NCBI GenBank assembly: GCA_018679315.1
Contig: JAHHLF010000187.1
Span: 1 to 14,729, forward strand
Direction of reading: 5' to 3'
Length of the DNA: 14,729 nt
Source of the DNA: Bacteroidia bacterium
GTDB lineage: Bacteria > Bacteroidota > Bacteroidia > Flavobacteriales > Flavobacteriaceae
Shown here: one piece after another, positions 11,751-14,729 of the stretch
Position numbering within the stretch: the first letter of the stretch is position 1
Layout of the letters: every line of letters starts with the position of its first letter
Position numbers and translations under genes: made by a program
The notes under the pieces: generated by a model
Database searches by the model: none
What the model saw: the letters and a program-made list of their open reading frames with translations, nothing else
Told to the model about the DNA's origin: nothing

Positions 11751-14309
11751 TTGAAACTTCGTTTTAAAATAATCCTTATCGGTGTTCTTGGGGGCATATG
11801 GATTAACGCTTGTTCTACCAAGAAAGACGCCTTTATAAACAGGAATTGGCATTCCTTAAATACCAAGTACAATGTATTGTACAATGGTAATATTGCCTTT
11901 GAAGAAGGTCGCACACAACTCAACGAGAATTATAGGGATAACTATTGGGAGGTATTACCTATAGAACCCCTGGAGATCAGAGAAGAGGTACGCCTTGCCT
12001 CCGAGGAATCTAATCCGAATTTCATACTTGCCGAGGAAAAGGCAACAAAAGCAATCCAAAAACACAGCATGGACGTTGGCGATGTGGAGCGTAATCCGCA
12101 AACAGCCGATGCATTTATTTTATTGGGGAAAGCACGATATTATGATCAACGCTTTGTACCGGCCCTGGAATCGTTCAATTATGTTTTGCGAAAATTCGAT
12201 CAAAGTAAGAAACTAAATGAAGCAGCTATATGGCGGGAAAAGACGAATGTACGTCTTGAGAATGAAGAATTAGCGGTGAAGAACTTAGGACTCCTGATGA
12301 AATTTGAGCGTTTGAGTGATCAGGAATATGCAGATGCCCATGCCACTATCGCCCAGGTCTACATCAATAGAAATGCGCCAGATACGGCCATGCGAGAACT
12401 TAAGATCGCTGCGGCTTATACAACCCGGATCGCTGAAAAAGGCAGATACTTATACATTATTGGGCAGTTGTACAACGAAATGGGACATAAAGACAGTGCC
12501 AATTTCGCCTTTGACCGCGTAATAGCTCTTAATAGAAGATCGCCACGCGTTTATATGATCAATGCCCATCTTCAAAAAATACGAAATACAGAGGTCACAG
12601 AAGAAAGCAAAGAAGGACTTCTGGAATATTTAACTGAGCTGGAAGAGAATCGGGAAAACAGATCCTTCCTGGATAAGATATATCATGAGATCGCAGTATT
12701 TCATGCCCAGAATAATTCAGACAGTCTGGCTATTTCCTATTACAATAAGTCACTAAGAGCTTCACAGGCAGAAAGAAGGCTGAATGCGTTGAATTATGAA
12801 CACCTGGCTGATTATTATTTTGATGAGAATCAGTATAAAAGAGCCGGTGGATATTATGACAGTTTGTTACAGAATCTCGATGAGAACACCAAAAAGCATC
12901 GGATCATTGGGAAGAAATTGGATAATCTTGAAGACGTCATTGCATATGAGGAAGTGGCGGAAGTAACAGATAGTATTATTCATCTATTTGAAATGCCCGA
13001 GTCTGAACGAAAAAGCTATTTTGAAACATATGTAGCCGATCTGAAGGCGAAGGCGGAAGCCGAGGCCGAGAAAAAAGAACAGCAGGCCGCGACGGGATTT
13101 GCAGCTTTTGGGGAAACTCAGGGCGGTAAAGAAAATCAAGGAAAATTCTATTTCTACAATATAACGACCCTGGGCTATGGGCGAACTGAATTTTCGAATA
13201 GATGGGGGAATAGGACGTTGGAAGATGATTGGCGCTGGAGCGATAGATCAGCTGCCATACCCCTGGATGAATCTACAGATCTTGCCACAGGAGATGCGGC
13301 ATCTCAGGAAGAGACCATAACAGACGATCAAAGGTATTCTGTTGATTATTACCTGGAAAAGATCCCTACGGATGTGGCGGTAATCGATAGCCTGAGGAAA
13401 GAGCGCAATTTTGCTAATTACCAATTAGGACTTATTTATAAGGAAAAATTCAAGGAAGATCTGCTGGCAGCAGAAAAGCTGGAGAATGTGTTGGAATCAG
13501 ACCCGGAGGAGCGACTCATTCTTCCTTCAAAGTATAATCTCTACAAGATCTATGAAGCAGCAAGCAGTCCTCTTGCAGAAACCATGAAACAGAATATCAT
13601 TGAAAATCATCCGGATTCAAGATATACAGAGATCCTTTTAAATCCTCAGGCTGTTTTAGCACAGGAAGCAGATAGTCCGGAATCAAAGTATTCTCGATTG
13701 TACAAATTATATGAAGATCAGCGATTCCTGGATGTCATAACGGGCACAGAATTACAGATTACTGCCTATGCAGGCGAACCGATCGTCCCAAAATTTGAAA
13801 TGCTAAAAGCCAATGCTATTGGTAGACTTCAAGGGTTTGAACAATTTAAGGAAGCTTTGAACTACGTGGCCTTGAACTATCCAAATAATCCACAAGGCAA
13901 AAAAGCCCAAGAGATCATTGAGAATCAATTACCTAAATTGGAGGTTAAAGAATTTGTCATTGAAACCGACCAGCCTATAAGCGGTAATTGGAAAGTGGTC
14001 TTCCCATTTAAAAGGCATCAGGCGGAAGAGGCAAAAGCCCTGATGGAAGTAGTAGAAAAGTCCATCGAAGACTTACGATATAAGAACCGAGTGTCAAAGG
14101 ATATTTACAATCTTGAAGAAGAATTTATAATTGTTCATGACTTTAAATCAAAAGAATTTGCCCTGGGATATCTCGAACTCCTAAAAAACAATAAGGATTA
14201 CCGGATTGATAGGGAGAATTTTGTAATTTTATCTGCTAACTACAAAATCATTCAAGTCCATAAAAATTTACCCGAGTACAAGAACACTTTATTAACCCCA
14301 AAACCATAA
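11751..14309 (+). CDS. sprE: Type IX secretion/gliding TPR lipoprotein SprE (PorW)
   Basis: An 852-residue periplasm-facing lipoprotein, orthologous by pattern to SprE of Flavobacterium and PorW of Porphyromonas. These are needed for type IX secretion and, in gliders, for surface motility. The signal peptide is short (MKLRFKIILIGVLGGIWINA) with lipobox INA-C21, followed by the family's STKK...F.NRNWHSLNTKYNVLYNGN. Tetratricopeptide-like helical pairs cover about residues 118-375. A charged Ala/Glu/Lys helix lies at 431-447, then the conserved aromatic block FYFYNITTLGYGRTEF.NRWG.R.LEDDWRWS (467-498), and further TPR-like repeats run to the end. The start appears to be TTG at 11751: no in-frame ATG lies between the upstream stop (11724-11726) and the lipobox. 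It is followed after 5 bp by a bactofilin gene. Confidence 0.93.
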   Translation: MKLRFKIILIGVLGGIWINACSTKKDAFINRNWHSLNTKYNVLYNGNIAFEEGRTQLNENYRDNYWEVLPIEPLEIREEVRLASEESNPNFILAEEKATKAIQKHSMDVGDVERNPQTADAFILLGKARYYDQRFVPALESFNYVLRKFDQSKKLNEAAIWREKTNVRLENEELAVKNLGLLMKFERLSDQEYADAHATIAQVYINRNAPDTAMRELKIAAAYTTRIAEKGRYLYIIGQLYNEMGHKDSANFAFDRVIALNRRSPRVYMINAHLQKIRNTEVTEESKEGLLEYLTELEENRENRSFLDKIYHEIAVFHAQNNSDSLAISYYNKSLRASQAERRLNALNYEHLADYYFDENQYKRAGGYYDSLLQNLDENTKKHRIIGKKLDNLEDVIAYEEVAEVTDSIIHLFEMPESERKSYFETYVADLKAKAEAEAEKKEQQAATGFAAFGETQGGKENQGKFYFYNITTLGYGRTEFSNRWGNRTLEDDWRWSDRSAAIPLDESTDLATGDAASQEETITDDQRYSVDYYLEKIPTDVAVIDSLRKERNFANYQLGLIYKEKFKEDLLAAEKLENVLESDPEERLILPSKYNLYKIYEAASSPLAETMKQNIIENHPDSRYTEILLNPQAVLAQEADSPESKYSRLYKLYEDQRFLDVITGTELQITAYAGEPIVPKFEMLKANAIGRLQGFEQFKEALNYVALNYPNNPQGKKAQEIIENQLPKLEVKEFVIETDQPISGNWKVVFPFKRHQAEEAKALMEVVEKSIEDLRYKNRVSKDIYNLEEEFIIVHDFKSKEFALGYLELLKNNKDYRIDRENFVILSANYKIIQVHKNLPEYKNTLLTPKP

Positions 14310-14314
14310 GAACG

Positions 14315-14729
14315 ATGTTTTCTGATAACAAAAAACCTAGAGCAATGAATGAATTAGGAGGGCAACCCAACAGAATTGAAAGAAATACGAAGATTAAAGG
14401 AGATATTGTCTCTGAAGCCGATTTTCGGATAGACGGCAAACTTGACGGCAATGTGAAAACTTCGGGTAAGGTTGTCATCGGAAAAGGCGGTTATATACAT
14501 GGCAAAGTAGAATGTGTCAATGCCGATATCGAAGGAAGCTTTAATGGAGAGCTTATCGTTACCGATCTCTTAGCGCTTAAAGCATCGGCCTTAATAGAAG
14601 GTACAGTGAGTGTGGCCAAGCTATCTGTTGAACCTGGCGCTACGTTTAATGCGAGCTGTTCAATGAAAGGCAAAGCCGGATCTCAACCAGATAAAAGCGC
14701 CCTCTCATCATCTTCTGAAACTCCTGCAG
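14315..14729 (+). CDS. Bactofilin (polymer-forming cytoskeletal protein), 3' end cut by window
   Basis: An open frame of 138 codons from ATG 14315 to the window edge, with no stop. It is a bactofilin (DUF583): a disordered N-terminal tail (MFSDNKKPRAMNELGGQPN), then a right-handed beta-helix core with the repeating pattern I.GDI.SEADFRIDGKLDGNVKTSGKVVIGKGGYIHGKVECVNADIEGSFNGELIV, about residues 25-115. A Ser/Pro-rich tail begins at about 120. The family is usually 130-160 residues, so only a few residues are probably missing. Bactofilins polymerise without nucleotide under the inner membrane and organise envelope enzymes. With only 5 bp after sprE, the two are surely co-transcribed. In many flavobacteria this pair precedes the F0F1 ATP synthase genes (from memory), which would lie to the right. 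Confidence 0.92.
   Translation, partial: MFSDNKKPRAMNELGGQPNRIERNTKIKGDIVSEADFRIDGKLDGNVKTSGKVVIGKGGYIHGKVECVNADIEGSFNGELIVTDLLALKASALIEGTVSVAKLSVEPGATFNASCSMKGKAGSQPDKSALSSSSETPA

Noticed and set aside
1..14729. Phage, insertion sequence, CRISPR or defence island
   Set aside because: No transposase, integrase, cas, restriction or phage-structure sequence and no regular direct-repeat array is visible; gene content is core chromosomal.

Overview
The window looks like chromosomal core DNA of a marine-type member of the Flavobacteriaceae (Bacteroidota). The evidence is an SprE/PorW lipoprotein (type IX secretion and gliding), several families that I know almost only from Bacteroidota (DUF6341, DUF6427, DUF4254 next to a GT9 glycosyltransferase, DUF5687), moderate-to-low GC, and a promoter of the Bacteroidota type (TTG, 19 nt, TAnnTTTG). 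The genus cannot be fixed from the sequence. I see no rRNA, tRNA, CRISPR array, insertion sequence or phage gene.

Layout. (1) 1-4132: the 3' part of purD, then on the opposite strand a small membrane protein (DUF6341), then a plus-strand run of a multi-pass membrane protein (DUF6427), DUF4254 and a heptosyltransferase-like GT9 enzyme. This run is probably an envelope/LPS-related operon of largely unknown function. (2) 4129-7142, all minus strand: a DUF2064 transferase, an AhpD-like CxxC protein, the radical SAM enzyme ArsS and a TetR-family regulator. This is an arsenosugar-type module without arsM. (3) 7143-7456: a gene-free, palindrome-rich stretch. (4) 7457-9285: a patatin-like lipase and, tail-to-tail with it, a PaaE-type ferredoxin reductase. 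(5) 9407-11604: a DUF5687 membrane protein and an ABC ATPase, probably one transporter. (6) 11751 to the right edge: sprE/porW followed after 5 bp by a bactofilin gene cut by the window end.

The most interesting signal is regulatory. A perfect-looking operator (10 of 11 arm positions paired) lies just upstream of tetR. Its core, ACCGACTnnnTGGT, occurs again in the 7143-7456 gap between the DUF2064 gene and the patatin gene. Two further related copies sharing CTGGTTTGTA lie at 7364-7382 and 4892-4910. This suggests one local TetR regulon covering the arsenosugar-type genes and perhaps the lipase. A perfect 18-bp dyad also sits between the AhpD-like gene and arsS.

Genes are packed tightly: three convergent pairs overlap at their stop codons (6, 4 and 16 bp), and four genes appear to use GTG or TTG starts.
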